Below are positions 54,083 through 62,367 of a stretch of 64,000 bases of DNA, one piece after another. The notes beneath the pieces were generated by a model, which was given only the letters and a program-made list of their open reading frames with translations, was not told where the DNA came from and searched no databases. The DNA is from Naasia lichenicola. GTDB taxonomy: Bacteria; Actinomycetota; Actinomycetes; Actinomycetales; Microbacteriaceae. The stretch is from the NCBI RefSeq assembly GCF_004801885.1, contig NZ_SSSM01000005.1, positions 310,001 to 374,000 of the forward strand, read 5' to 3'. The translations under genes were made by a program, and so were the position numbers. Position 1 is the first letter of the stretch; the number at the start of each line of letters is the position of its first letter.

Positions 54083-55000
54083 GTGATCGGGGTCCTCACG
54101 GGCTTCGGGATCATCGGCGCCATCATCCTGCTCGGCTACATCATCGGTCGGACCGACCTTCTCGGGACGGACCCGCGTGCCGTGCTCAGCCGACTGGTCT
54201 TCTTCGTCCTCTCGCCCTGCCTGCTGTTCACCGTGCTGGCCGAAGCGGACGTGGCGACGCTCTTCTCCAGCGTGCTCGTGGTCTCGGCCATCGCGGCCAT
54301 CACCAGCGCCGGGCTGTTCGTGCTGGTCGCCACCCTGATCTGGCGGCGGAAGCTGCCGGAGGTCGTCATCGGCGGACTGGCCTCCGGATACGTCAACGCC
54401 AACAACATCGGCATCCCGGTCGCCGTCTACGTCCTCGGCGACGCCGCGCTGCCGGCACCGGTGATCCTGCTCCAGCTGCTGGTGCTCGCCCCCATCGCGC
54501 TCACGATCCTCGACCTCAGCACGACGGGAAAGCTGTCACTGAGCCGGATCCTGCTTCAGCCCGTGCGCAATCCGCTGATCATCGCCTCCCTGCTCGGCGT
54601 CATCGTGTCGGTGACCGGACTGCAGATCCCGGCGCCGGTGATGGCGCCGTTCCAGCTGGTCGGTGCCGCCACCGTGCCGCTGGTGCTGATCGGCTTCGGC
54701 ATCTCCCTGCACGGGCAGAAGGTCTTCCAGCCGGGTTCCGGGCGCAAGGAGATCGCGCTCGCGACCGCCATCAAGCTCGTGCTGATGCCGGTCGTCGCCT
54801 GGGTCGCGGGCACGGCGTTCGGGCTCTCCGCCGAATCTCTGCACTCCGTCGTGGTGCTGGCGGCTCTGCCCAGCGCGCAGAACGTCTTCAACTACGCCCA
54901 GCGCTATGGACGGGGCGAGGTCATCGCGCGGGATGCCGTGCTGCTGAGCACCATCGGCGCGGTGCCCGCGCTCCTCGTGATCTCGCTGCTGCTGGTCTGA
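54083..55000 (+). CDS. AEC-family (auxin efflux carrier-like) transporter
   Basis: The protein of about 305 residues has ten helices in two five-helix repeats. It contains the AEC hallmark GYVNANNIGIPVAVYVLGD and the C-terminal AALPSAQNVFNYAQRY. The family exports small carboxylates such as malate, amino acids or auxin-like compounds. A GTG start at 54083 is chosen, and no strong ribosome binding site helps decide it. A strong terminator hairpin follows. Confidence 0.88.
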   Translation: MIGVLTGFGIIGAIILLGYIIGRTDLLGTDPRAVLSRLVFFVLSPCLLFTVLAEADVATLFSSVLVVSAIAAITSAGLFVLVATLIWRRKLPEVVIGGLASGYVNANNIGIPVAVYVLGDAALPAPVILLQLLVLAPIALTILDLSTTGKLSLSRILLQPVRNPLIIASLLGVIVSVTGLQIPAPVMAPFQLVGAATVPLVLIGFGISLHGQKVFQPGSGRKEIALATAIKLVLMPVVAWVAGTAFGLSAESLHSVVVLAALPSAQNVFNYAQRYGRGEVIARDAVLLSTIGAVPALLVISLLLV

Positions 55001-55034
55001 CCGCGCGACCGGATCCCGCTAGGGCGGCGAAAGG

Positions 55035-55070
55035 GCCATCCCGCGGGTGTCGTCGCACCCGCGGGATGGC
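55035..55070. terminator. Strong hairpin between AEC and MFS genes
   Basis: GCCATCCCGCGGGTG and its exact complement form a 15-pair stem with the loop TCGTCG, between two convergent genes. Confidence 0.85.
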
Positions 55071-55090
55071 TCCGTCACCCGCGCGAAGGG

Positions 55091-56530
55091 TCAGACGGTC
55101 GTGAGCTCGCGACTCTCGGCCGTGGTCTCGACCGCCTGCTGCTCGGCCAGCACCCTGCGGCCTGGCAGAGCGAGGGCGCCGATCGCGGCGACCAGCAGAA
55201 CCGCGGCTCCGACGATCACCGCGGGAACGGCGGCGTCCACGTAGCCGGTGGGCGTCAGTTCGCCGCCGTTGCCCGTGAAGACGGCAGTCAGGACCGCGAT
55301 CCCCAGAGCCACCCCGATCTCCCGGATGGTCGAGTTGGCGCCGGACGCCTTCGCGTGATCCCGCTCGGTCATCGTGGCGAGCACCGCGGTCGACGACGGA
55401 GCGAAGACCAGGCCCATGCCGATCCCCGCCAGGATGAACGGCGGCACGAGCGTCGCGTACGCCACGTCGCTGCTCATGGTCAGGGCGATCCAGAACAGGG
55501 CGGCGGACTGGAGCACCAGACCGGCCACGATGAAGGGGCGGAAGCCGACCCGTCCCACGAAGGCGCCGGCGAGCGGTGCGACGACCATCGGGGCCAGCGT
55601 CCACGGCGACGTCTGCAGCGCGGCCTCGAACGGCGACGCGCCTTGGACGACCTGCAGGAACTGGATCAGCAGGAAGATCGCGCCGAAGATGCCGAAGCTG
55701 AAGCCGAACCCGACGATGTTCGCCACGGTGAACGAGCGATCGCGGAAGAGACGGAGCGGCAGCAGCGGCGAGGAGGTCCGCGACTCCCAGACGAGGAAGC
55801 CGATCAGCAGGGCGACTCCGGCGACCAACGATCCGAGGACCTCGACGCTCGTCCATCCGGCGTCGTTGCCCCGGACGATCCCGAAGACCAGGCCGAGGAT
55901 GCCGAGACCCGCGAGCACGAGGCCGAGCACATCGGCGCGGGCTCGGGCGCCGAACGAGTTGGGCAGGGCGATGGCGACCAGCGCGATGGAGATGATGCCG
56001 ATCGGCACGTTGATCCAGAAGATCGACTGCCAGTTGAGGCCCTCGACGATGGCGCCGCCGATCAGCGGGCCGACGGCGACGCCGAGTCCGGAGACGCCGC
56101 CCCAGATGCCGATCGCGAGAGGGCGACGGGCCGCGCTGACGGATCCCGCCAGCAGGGCGAGGGAGAGCGGCATGATGGCGGCTCCGCCGAAGCCCTGCAG
56201 CGCGCGGGCGACGATCAGCTGCGTCGGGTCGGTGCTCAGCGCCGCGAAGGCGGAGCTGACGGTGAACAGGACGATGCCGAACAGGAAGACCGTGCGCCGT
56301 CCGTACCTGTCGCCGAGGGCGACGGCCATCAGGATCGTCGAAGCGAAGGCCAGCGTGTAGGCGTTGATGAACCACTGAAGCTCTTCGACAGAGGCGCCGA
56401 GCTCGGCGTGCAGCACGGGGAGTGCGTTGGTCATCACGAGGTTGTCGAGGGTGGCCATGAACATGGGCAGCGCTGCGGCGAGCAGGACGAGCCAGATCGG
56501 TCGCACCGCACGCGGGGAAGTGGCGGACAT
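55091..56530 (-). CDS. MFS drug-efflux transporter, DHA2 (14-helix) family
   Basis: The 479-residue protein has the DHA2 motifs MFMATLDNLVMTNALPVLHAEL (motif D1), LGDRYGRRTVFL (motif A) and VGPLIGGAIVEGLNWQSIFWINVPIG (motif C). It is a proton-coupled exporter of the EmrB/QacA type. AGGAGCT precedes the ATG at 56530. It is divergent from a TetR regulator with two operator-like palindromes in the 70 bases between them. Confidence 0.93.
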   Translation of the reverse strand: MSATSPRAVRPIWLVLLAAALPMFMATLDNLVMTNALPVLHAELGASVEELQWFINAYTLAFASTILMAVALGDRYGRRTVFLFGIVLFTVSSAFAALSTDPTQLIVARALQGFGGAAIMPLSLALLAGSVSAARRPLAIGIWGGVSGLGVAVGPLIGGAIVEGLNWQSIFWINVPIGIISIALVAIALPNSFGARARADVLGLVLAGLGILGLVFGIVRGNDAGWTSVEVLGSLVAGVALLIGFLVWESRTSSPLLPLRLFRDRSFTVANIVGFGFSFGIFGAIFLLIQFLQVVQGASPFEAALQTSPWTLAPMVVAPLAGAFVGRVGFRPFIVAGLVLQSAALFWIALTMSSDVAYATLVPPFILAGIGMGLVFAPSSTAVLATMTERDHAKASGANSTIREIGVALGIAVLTAVFTGNGGELTPTGYVDAAVPAVIVGAAVLLVAAIGALALPGRRVLAEQQAVETTAESRELTTV

Positions 56531-56559
56531 GGGGCAGCTCCTAGCCGGAATCGATGGTT

Positions 56560-56575
56560 GTAATCGAATGATTAC
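56560..56575. promoter_or_regulatory. TetR operator site 1
   Basis: GTAATC-GAAT-GATTAC is a perfect inverted repeat with a four-base spacer between the MFS and tetR genes. Confidence 0.8.
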
Positions 56576-56584
56576 CTCACGGTA

Positions 56585-56600
56585 GTAATCGACTGATAAC
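56585..56600. promoter_or_regulatory. TetR operator site 2
   Basis: GTAATC-GACT-GATAAC is a second copy with one mismatch, 25 bp away centre to centre. It ends at the base before the tetR start codon, so binding should also repress tetR. Confidence 0.78.
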
Positions 56601-57215
56601 ATGTCAAGCGTGACTTCGACACTCCCCGCCCCGCGCATGGCGGCCGACGACCGGCGGGAATCGATCCTGCACGCGGCGACCGCCGTCTTCGGCGCCAAGA
56701 CGTATGCGGGCACCACGACCGACGACGTGGCTCGGGCGGCGGGAGTCAGCCAGCCGTACGTGGTGCGGCTGTTCGGAACCAAGCAGAAGCTGTTCCTCGC
56801 CGTACTGGATCGGGCGCTGGTCAAGCTCTTCGCGGCCTTCCGTGCTGCGGTCGCCGGCGAGCCTGCCGAACGGACCCAGCGCATGGGGGACGCCTACATC
56901 GGGCTGCTCGCCGAGCGTGGCCTGCTGCAGAGCCTCTCTGCCGCGTTCCTACTCGGAGGCGACTCCGAGATCGGTCCCGCCGCACGCGGTCACTTCGCCG
57001 ACGTCTGGCGCTTCCTGCGGACGGAGGTCGGCATGGACGCAGAGACGGCGCAGATGTTCCTCGCCCAGGGCATGCTGATCAACACCCTCGTCGGGTTGCG
57101 CGTCGGTGCCGCCTACGGGGAGGACGCCGCCATGACCGAGCTGCTCGACCTCTGCATCCCGGAGAAGGTCGACGAGGTGCTCATCCAGCTCCCCACCGTC
57201 GGCGACGCCTGGTAG
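56601..57215 (+). CDS. TetR-family regulator of the adjacent efflux gene
   Basis: The 204-residue protein has a TetR helix-turn-helix (RRESILHAATAVFGAKTYAGTTTDDVARAAGVSQPYVVRLFGTKQKLF) and a helical ligand domain. It is divergently paired with a DHA2 efflux pump and has two palindromes in the shared promoter. It is therefore the likely repressor of both genes, released by a drug-like ligand. Confidence 0.92.
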   Translation: MSSVTSTLPAPRMAADDRRESILHAATAVFGAKTYAGTTTDDVARAAGVSQPYVVRLFGTKQKLFLAVLDRALVKLFAAFRAAVAGEPAERTQRMGDAYIGLLAERGLLQSLSAAFLLGGDSEIGPAARGHFADVWRFLRTEVGMDAETAQMFLAQGMLINTLVGLRVGAAYGEDAAMTELLDLCIPEKVDEVLIQLPTVGDAW

Positions 57216-57223
57216 GCGTCCGA

Positions 57224-57264
57224 GGGCCGCGATACGGCGCTTGCGCGCCTGCCCGACCACCGGG
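57224..57264. repeat. Degenerate arm of the CGATACG/CGACCACCGG repeat
   Basis: The sequence GGCCGCGATACG...CCCGACCACCGGG matches the ends of the better arm at 57330-57368 (GGCCTCGATACG...CTCGACCACCGGG) with a changed middle. Confidence 0.6.
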
Positions 57265-57280
57265 TGAGGGCGGAAGCTCG

Positions 57281-57317
57281 TTGGTCGAGTAGGGCGCCCT
57301 GCGCCCGTATCGAAGCC
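57281..57317. repeat. Intergenic repeat, left arm
   Basis: TTGGTCGAGTAG...GTATCGAAGCC is the inverse of the arm at 57330-57368. The centre (GGGCG-CCCTG-CGCCC) can itself form a small hairpin. Repeats with these ends are, from memory, common between genes in Microbacteriaceae. Confidence 0.8.
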
Positions 57318-57329
57318 GTCCGCGGAGAG

Positions 57330-57368
57330 GGCCTCGATACGCGCCGTAGACGGCGCTACTCGACCACC
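57330..57368. repeat. Intergenic repeat, right arm
   Basis: GGCCTCGATAC...CTACTCGACCACC is the inverted partner of 57281-57317. Its centre GCGCCGT-AG-ACGGCGC is self-complementary, so the element can form a cruciform or nested hairpins. Confidence 0.8.
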
Positions 57369-57398
57369 GGGGTCAGTGATTCGGACATGCTTCGAGAC

Positions 57399-57418
57399 GC
57401 CGCGCAAGCGTGCGCGGC
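57399..57418. terminator. Perfect hairpin
   Basis: GCCGCGCA-AGCG-TGCGCGGC forms an eight-pair stem in the intergenic region before xthA's 3' end. Confidence 0.55.
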
Positions 57419-57436
57419 TCCTCAGCATTAGAGGCT

Positions 57437-57454
57437 GTGACGCTGGCGCGTCAC
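57437..57454. terminator. Hairpin at the 3' end of xthA
   Basis: GTGACGC-TGGC-GCGTCAC is a perfect seven-pair stem seven bases downstream of the xthA stop on the minus strand. It is a likely terminator for xthA. Confidence 0.6.
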
Positions 57455-57460
57455 GGGCCC

Positions 57461-58297
57461 CTAAAAGATCATGGGGCGGTCGTCGTCGTCCGGGATCGGG
57501 ATGTCCAGATCGACGAGGACGGGCACGTGGTCGCTGGGCGCGGTGCCCTTGCGCTCGTTGCGGTGGATGCTCGCATCGGTCACCAGCTCCGCGAACGCCT
57601 CGGAGCCCATGATGAAGTCGATCCGCATGCCCTCGTTGCGAGGGAAGCGCAGCTGCTTGTAGTCCCAGTACGTGAAGCCGACCGGGATGCGCTCGCGGAC
57701 GACATCGCGCAGCCCGAGAGCCTCGAATCCGGCGAACGCCGCCCGCTCGGGCTCGGAGACATGGGTGGAGCCGTCGAAGACGCGGATGTCCCAGACATCG
57801 CTGTCCAGCGGCGCGATGTTCCAGTCCCCCATCAGCGCCAGCGGCACTCCGGGATGGGCCGCCAGCCATTCGGTCGTCTGCACCGCGAGCTTATTCAGCC
57901 AATCGAGCTTGTACTCGTAGTGCGGATCGCCGAGCTCGCGTCCGTTCGGCACGTACAAACTCCAGAGGCGCACCCCGTCGACGGTGACCGCCATGGCGCG
58001 AGCCTCCAGCGGCAGCGATCCGGCGGCGTCGGGCTTGCCGAAGCCCGGCATGGTCTCGAACCCCCGGGTGACGTCGTCCATGGGCAGACGGCTGGCGAAC
58101 GCGACGCCGTTCCACTGGTTCGCGCCGTGGATCTCGACGTCGTATCCCGCTTCGGTGAACGCGAGCAGCGGGAACTGGTCCTCGCGGCACTTGATCTCCT
58201 GCATGGCGAGCACGTCGACCTCTTCGCGCACCAGCCAGTCGACGACCCGGTCGACCCTGGCGCGGATGGAGTTGACGTTCCAGGTGGCGACCCGCAT
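57461..58297 (-). CDS. xthA: Exodeoxyribonuclease III / AP endonuclease
   Basis: The enzyme repairs abasic sites and trims 3' ends. The 278-residue protein starts MRVATWNVNSIRARV. It has the catalytic Glu in LAMQEIKCRED, LYVPNGRE, the active-site GDWNIAP and the C-terminal SDHVPVLVDL. The ATG at 58297 follows TATCGT by seven bases. Longer starts are unlikely because this motif is the usual N-terminus. Confidence 0.95.
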   Translation of the reverse strand: MRVATWNVNSIRARVDRVVDWLVREEVDVLAMQEIKCREDQFPLLAFTEAGYDVEIHGANQWNGVAFASRLPMDDVTRGFETMPGFGKPDAAGSLPLEARAMAVTVDGVRLWSLYVPNGRELGDPHYEYKLDWLNKLAVQTTEWLAAHPGVPLALMGDWNIAPLDSDVWDIRVFDGSTHVSEPERAAFAGFEALGLRDVVRERIPVGFTYWDYKQLRFPRNEGMRIDFIMGSEAFAELVTDASIHRNERKGTAPSDHVPVLVDLDIPIPDDDDRPMIF

Positions 58298-58304
58298 GGA
58301 CGCA

Positions 58305-58310
58305 ACGATA
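58305..58310 (-). promoter_or_regulatory. -10 element (TATCGT, minus strand) of xthA
   Basis: TATCGT ends seven bases before the ATG at 58297. Confidence 0.55.
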
Positions 58311-58398
58311 CCCATCCGAGCCGACACCGAGCGCCCGGCTGGATAGGCGCAGAGGAAACCGCTGCCGAGCCGGGCGGGACATGAGGACCGGTCAGGAC

Positions 58399-58404
58399 TA
58401 CCGT
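58399..58404 (+). promoter_or_regulatory. -10 element (TACCGT) of the BKACE-like gene
   Basis: TACCGT ends six bases before the ATG at 58411. Confidence 0.5.
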
Positions 58405-58410
58405 GGCCGC

Positions 58411-59124
58411 ATGCTGCAGGCTGCACTGAACGGGGGAGTCAGGCGCGATCAGCATGGCGGTGTGCCGACGTCTGCCGACGCCTTGGCCGCCGACTTCCGG
58501 GCCTGCCTCGAGGTGGGGGTCAGCCGCTTCCACGTGCATCCGCGCGATGGGATCGGTCACGAGTCGCTCGAGTGGGCTGACGTCAGCGCCGTCCTCGACG
58601 TTGTGCCGCCGAGCGCCGTGATGGGAGTCAGCACTGCGGAATGGATCGAGCCGGACTCGTCGCGGCGCCGTTCCGCCATCCGCTCCTGGACCGGCCGACT
58701 CGCCTCTGCGTCGGTCAACCTCGGCGAGCCGGGCTCCCTGCAGCTGATGCGCCTCCTGGTGGACAAGGGCATCGGCATCGAGGCGGGCATCTGGACGGTC
58801 GGCGACGTCGACGTGCTGGCGCGGAGCGGTCTCGCCGATCGGCTGCTCCGGGTGCTCGTGGAGCCTTTCGCGGCACGGGTGGATGACGCGCTCAGCCAGG
58901 TGGCCGAGCTCCATGACGCACTCGACGCCGCCGGGGTCGGAGCGCCCCGCCTGCAGCACGGAGACGGCGACGCGACCTGGCTCCTGCTGGAGGACGCGCT
59001 GCGGCGCGGTATCGATACGCGGATCGGCCTGGAGGACACCCTCCGCCTGCCGGACGGTCGGCTCGCCGAGGGGAACCTGGAGCTGGTGCTGGCCGCACAG
59101 GCACTGGGCGCGGGCGGCGACTGA
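58411..59124 (+). CDS. BKACE-like (DUF849) beta-keto acid cleavage protein
   Basis: The 237-residue TIM-barrel protein resembles beta-keto acid cleavage enzymes. These use zinc to condense a beta-keto acid with acetyl-CoA. Family marks are LQAALNGGVRRDQHGGVP at the N-terminus, the metal-binding FHVHPRDG and the C-terminal RIGLEDTLRLPDG. It is shorter than typical members (about 270-310 residues) but has both ends. The substrate is unknown. It stands alone with a leaderless-type start. Confidence 0.82.
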   Translation: MLQAALNGGVRRDQHGGVPTSADALAADFRACLEVGVSRFHVHPRDGIGHESLEWADVSAVLDVVPPSAVMGVSTAEWIEPDSSRRRSAIRSWTGRLASASVNLGEPGSLQLMRLLVDKGIGIEAGIWTVGDVDVLARSGLADRLLRVLVEPFAARVDDALSQVAELHDALDAAGVGAPRLQHGDGDATWLLLEDALRRGIDTRIGLEDTLRLPDGRLAEGNLELVLAAQALGAGGD

Positions 59125-59162
59125 CCCGCCCCGGTCTCCGAGGGGCCGGTTCTGGGACGCCC

Positions 59163-59168
59163 TAGGGT
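59163..59168 (+). promoter_or_regulatory. -10 element (TAGGGT) of pyrE
   Basis: TAGGGT ends seven bases before the GTG at 59176. The earlier GTG at 59167 overlaps the hexamer and is therefore unlikely to be used. Confidence 0.6.
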
Positions 59169-59175
59169 GGATGCC

Positions 59176-59724
59176 GTGAGCGACGCCCGCGATCAGCTGA
59201 TCGAGTACATCAAGTCCGATGCCGTCTTCCACGGCGACTTCACCCTCACCAGCGGCAAGAAGGCGACCTACTACGTCGATCTGCGGCGGGTCAGCCTCGA
59301 TCACCGCGTCGCACCGCTGATCGGCCAGGTCATGCTCGACCTGATCGCCGAGATCCCCGATGTCGCCGCGGTCGGCGGGCTCACCATGGGCGCCGATCCG
59401 ATCGCCTCCGCCATCCTGCATCAGGGCGCTGCGCGAGGCGCGACGTACGACGCCTTCGTCGTGCGCAAGGCGCCGAAGGACCACGGCCGCGGCCGCCAGG
59501 TGGAGGGCCCGGATCTCGCCGGCAAGCGGGTCGTCGTCGTGGAGGACACCTCGACCACGGGCGGATCGCCGCTCGCCGCCATCGAGGCGCTCGTCAAGGT
59601 CGGCGCCGAGATCGCGGCCGTCGCCGTGGTCGTCGATCGTGCGACCGGCGCGAAGGAGATCATCGAGGCGGCCGGATATCCGTACTTCTCCGCGATCGGT
59701 CTGACCGACCTGGGTCTCGCCTAG
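59176..59724 (+). CDS. pyrE: Orotate phosphoribosyltransferase
   Basis: PyrE makes orotidine 5'-phosphate from orotate and PRPP. The 182-residue protein has FTLTSGKKATYYVDLRRVS near the N-terminus and the PRPP-binding motif VVVVEDTSTTGGSPLAA. The start at 59176 is set by the -10 element seven bases upstream. The next gene begins two bases after the stop. Confidence 0.94.
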   Translation: MSDARDQLIEYIKSDAVFHGDFTLTSGKKATYYVDLRRVSLDHRVAPLIGQVMLDLIAEIPDVAAVGGLTMGADPIASAILHQGAARGATYDAFVVRKAPKDHGRGRQVEGPDLAGKRVVVVEDTSTTGGSPLAAIEALVKVGAEIAAVAVVVDRATGAKEIIEAAGYPYFSAIGLTDLGLA

Positions 59725-59726
59725 CG

Positions 59727-60530
59727 GTGGCCGGATCCGGGGGGAGATCCGACGGCCCCACAGGGGATCCGCAGGGAGACGACGACGTCGATCCCTTCGC
59801 GCCGCTGACCCCATCCGAAGGATCCATTCCGGCCGCGGCCTACGACGCACAGCGCGTTCGACCTCAGGGTGGGAAGTCCGGAGCGCTCGGGTCCGATGCG
59901 CTCGGGCCTGATGCACTGACCGAGCCGCTGCGCGTGGTGCGGACGGGCGCGCGTCGTCGAGCGATCATCGGCACGGCTATCGGTGCGGCTGCCCTCGCCG
60001 GTCTCGTCGCCGCATTCGCGATCGGTTCGACACTGCGGGGAGAACCGGCTGCCGACCCGCAACCGACCCTCGCAGCGACCACCGCGGCACCGACGCCGAC
60101 CCCTGCTCCTCTCGTCTCCGCCCCGGTGGCCGAGGCGGTCGTCGGGCCCGCGACTCCCGGCCTGCATCCGTGGGATGAGCTCGGCGGCGGTGAATGCCTC
60201 GCGCCGTATACGTCGCCGTGGGACCTCGAGTACACGGTCGTGGACTGCGCAGCCGCCCACACCGCGCAGCTGACCTATCGCGGCGCCCTCCCCGACGCCG
60301 TTGACATGGCGTACCCGGGTGAGGCGGCGATTGTGTCGCAGCTCGGCATCCTCTGCTCCGCCCCGACAGCACTGGACCTCGGGGCTGCCGCGCAGTACCC
60401 CGATCTGCAGACCCAGGCGTCGTATCCGGCCGGGCAGGCGCAGTGGGACTCGGGCGACCGCGAGTACTCCTGCTTCACGAGTCGCACGAGCGGTGAGCCG
60501 CTCATCGGGTCACTCGCGCCCGCCGCCTGA
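59727..60530 (+). CDS. Membrane-anchored protein with septum-formation-like domain
   Basis: The 267-residue protein has a disordered N-terminus of about 75 residues and one membrane helix (AIIGTAIGAAALAGLVAAFAIG). A Pro/Thr/Ala-rich linker follows, then an external domain starting at GECLAPYTSPWDLEYTVVDCAAAHTAQ. The pairs of cysteines and the GEC...VDC...H pattern resemble the actinobacterial septum-formation domain family. It is probably cotranscribed with pyrE (two-base gap). Confidence 0.7.
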   Translation: MAGSGGRSDGPTGDPQGDDDVDPFAPLTPSEGSIPAAAYDAQRVRPQGGKSGALGSDALGPDALTEPLRVVRTGARRRAIIGTAIGAAALAGLVAAFAIGSTLRGEPAADPQPTLAATTAAPTPTPAPLVSAPVAEAVVGPATPGLHPWDELGGGECLAPYTSPWDLEYTVVDCAAAHTAQLTYRGALPDAVDMAYPGEAAIVSQLGILCSAPTALDLGAAAQYPDLQTQASYPAGQAQWDSGDREYSCFTSRTSGEPLIGSLAPAA

Positions 60531-60559
60531 GCGACCGCGCCGGCCTCGGATCTAGAGCC

Positions 60560-61360
60560 TCAGAGGTCGGATTCCACCGGCAGGGGCGTGAGCAGCTCTG
60601 CAACCGAGCCGAGGATCTCGTCGGGACGGAACGGGTAGCGGTCGATCTCGGCCTGGTCGCTGATCCCGGTCAGCACCAGGATCGTGTGCAGGCCGGCCTC
60701 GATGCCGGCGATGATGTCGGTGTCCATCCGGTCGCCGATCATGGCGGTGTTCTCGGAGTGGGCGCCGATCTTGTTCATCGCCGAGCGGAACATCATCGGG
60801 TTCGGCTTGCCCACGATGTAGGGCTCCTTGCCGGTCGCTTTGGTGATGAGCGCCGCGATCGCGCCGGTGGCGGGCATGGGCCCCTCGGGGCTCGGTCCCG
60901 TCGCGTCGGGATTGGTGACGATGAACCGGGCGCCGGCCGCGATGAGTCGGATCGCCTTCGTGATCGCCTCGAACGAGTAGTTGCGCGTCTCGCCGACGAC
61001 CACGTAGTCGGGGGCGGTCTCCGTCATGATGAAGCCGGCCTCATGCAGGGCGGTGGTGATGCCCGCCTCGCCGATGACGAAGGCGCTGCCGCCGGGCATC
61101 TGCGACTTGAGGAAGTCGGCGGTCGCCAGCGCCGAGGTCCAGATGGACTCCTCGGGCACGACCAGTCCGGATGCCCGCAGGCGTGCACTGAGGTCACGCG
61201 GGGTGAAAATCGAGTTGTTGGTGAGGACCAGGAACGGACGGCCCTCGTCCGTCCACTGCTGGATGAGCTCGCTCGCCCCGGGGATCGCCTTGTTCTCGTG
61301 CACGAGAACGCCGTCCATGTCGGTGAGCCAGCAGTCGACATCGTCGCGGTTCGAGACCAT
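60560..61360 (-). CDS. HAD-IIA hydrolase (NagD-like)
   Basis: The 266-residue phosphatase has the nucleophile motif CWLTDMDGVLVHENKAIPGA, motif II in LVLTNNS, the Lys of motif III in GKPNPMMFRSAM and motif IV GDRMDTDIIAGIEAG. NagD-type enzymes act on sugar phosphates or nucleotides. AACAGGAGGG precedes the ATG. Confidence 0.93.
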   Translation of the reverse strand: MVSNRDDVDCWLTDMDGVLVHENKAIPGASELIQQWTDEGRPFLVLTNNSIFTPRDLSARLRASGLVVPEESIWTSALATADFLKSQMPGGSAFVIGEAGITTALHEAGFIMTETAPDYVVVGETRNYSFEAITKAIRLIAAGARFIVTNPDATGPSPEGPMPATGAIAALITKATGKEPYIVGKPNPMMFRSAMNKIGAHSENTAMIGDRMDTDIIAGIEAGLHTILVLTGISDQAEIDRYPFRPDEILGSVAELLTPLPVESDL

Positions 61361-61431
61361 GCGGCCCTCCTGTTGCCTGCGCGGACCCGGATCGGGTCGC
61401 GTCCGACCCCTGCGGTTCGGACCGTCACACC

Positions 61432-62322
61432 CTAGCGAAGCACGGTGAAGGAGGTCCCGTCCGTGCCGAGGCGGTCGCGGATCACCGCGACCGCCTGCTC
61501 GCTCTCGTCCACCAGCACGAATCGACGTCCGAGCGCTCGTGCGGCGGCGCCCGTCGTGCCGCTGCCGGCGAAGAAATCGAGCACCCAGTCGCCGGGTGCG
61601 CTCGACGCGGCGATGATCCGGCGCAGGATGCCGAGCGGCTTCTGGGTCGCGTAGCCGGTCTTCTCCCGGCCCGTCGGAGAGACGATGGTGTGCCACCAGA
61701 CATCCGTCGGCAGCTTGCCGCGCGCGGCCTTCTCGGGCGTGACGAGGCCGGGCGCCATGTAGGGCTCGCGATCCACCTCGGCGGAGTCGAACCAGTACCT
61801 CGCCGGATCCTTCACGTAGACGAGGATCGTGTCGTGCTTCGCGGGCCAGCGGCGGGTGGCGCGGGCGCCGTAGTCGTAGGCCCAGATGATCTCGTTGAGG
61901 AAGCTCTCCCGCCCGAACAGCCCGTCGAGGAGCACCTTCGCGTAGTGCACCTCGCGGTAGTCGAGGTGCAGGTAGAGGGTGCCCTGGGCATCGAGCAGGC
62001 GCCACGCCTCGATCAGACGGGGCTCGAGGAAGTCCCAGTAGTCGCCGAAGCGATCGTCGTACGAGTGCGTGATGCCCTTGAGCGTCTCGTAGCTGGCCCC
62101 CTTGAAGCCGATCCGACTCCCCTCGCTGGAACGCACCGTGGTCGTCGCCTGGCGACGCTGGACGCGGCCCGTGTTGAAGGGCGGATCGAGGTAGACGATG
62201 CGGAACGACTCGTCCGGCAGCAGGGCCGTGGCCGCCAGATTGTCGGCATGCACCACGAGGTCGGGGCCGTCGGGAGTCCAGAGAGCAGGTCTCGACTGCT
62301 GGGTGACGCCGCTCTCGTCCAT
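61432..62322 (-). CDS. Orphan site-specific DNA adenine methyltransferase, beta class
   Basis: The 296-residue protein has the catalytic motif YLDPPFNTG (motif IV) near residue 45 and the AdoMet-binding motif DFFAGSGTTG (motif I) in the C-terminal third. This order defines the beta class of amino-methyltransferases. KTGYATQKPLGILRRII is the motif preceding FxGxG. No restriction enzyme or specificity gene is nearby, so it may be an epigenetic regulator like CcrM or a solitary methylase. TAACCT lies seven bases before the ATG. Confidence 0.92.
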   Translation of the reverse strand: MDESGVTQQSRPALWTPDGPDLVVHADNLAATALLPDESFRIVYLDPPFNTGRVQRRQATTTVRSSEGSRIGFKGASYETLKGITHSYDDRFGDYWDFLEPRLIEAWRLLDAQGTLYLHLDYREVHYAKVLLDGLFGRESFLNEIIWAYDYGARATRRWPAKHDTILVYVKDPARYWFDSAEVDREPYMAPGLVTPEKAARGKLPTDVWWHTIVSPTGREKTGYATQKPLGILRRIIAASSAPGDWVLDFFAGSGTTGAAARALGRRFVLVDESEQAVAVIRDRLGTDGTSFTVLR

Positions 62323-62329
62323 CGTCGCG

Positions 62330-62335
62330 AGGTTA
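62330..62335 (-). promoter_or_regulatory. -10 element (TAACCT, minus strand) of methyltransferase gene
   Basis: TAACCT ends seven bases before the ATG at 62322. Confidence 0.55.
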
Positions 62336-62355
62336 ACAGGTCCGCGAACCGGCCC

Positions 62356-62361
62356 TAGCCT
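62356..62361 (+). promoter_or_regulatory. -10 element (TAGCCT) of TrmH-family gene
   Basis: TAGCCT ends six bases before the GTG at 62368. Only 45 bases separate this start codon from the divergent methyltransferase start. Confidence 0.6.
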
Positions 62362-62367
62362 GGGGGC

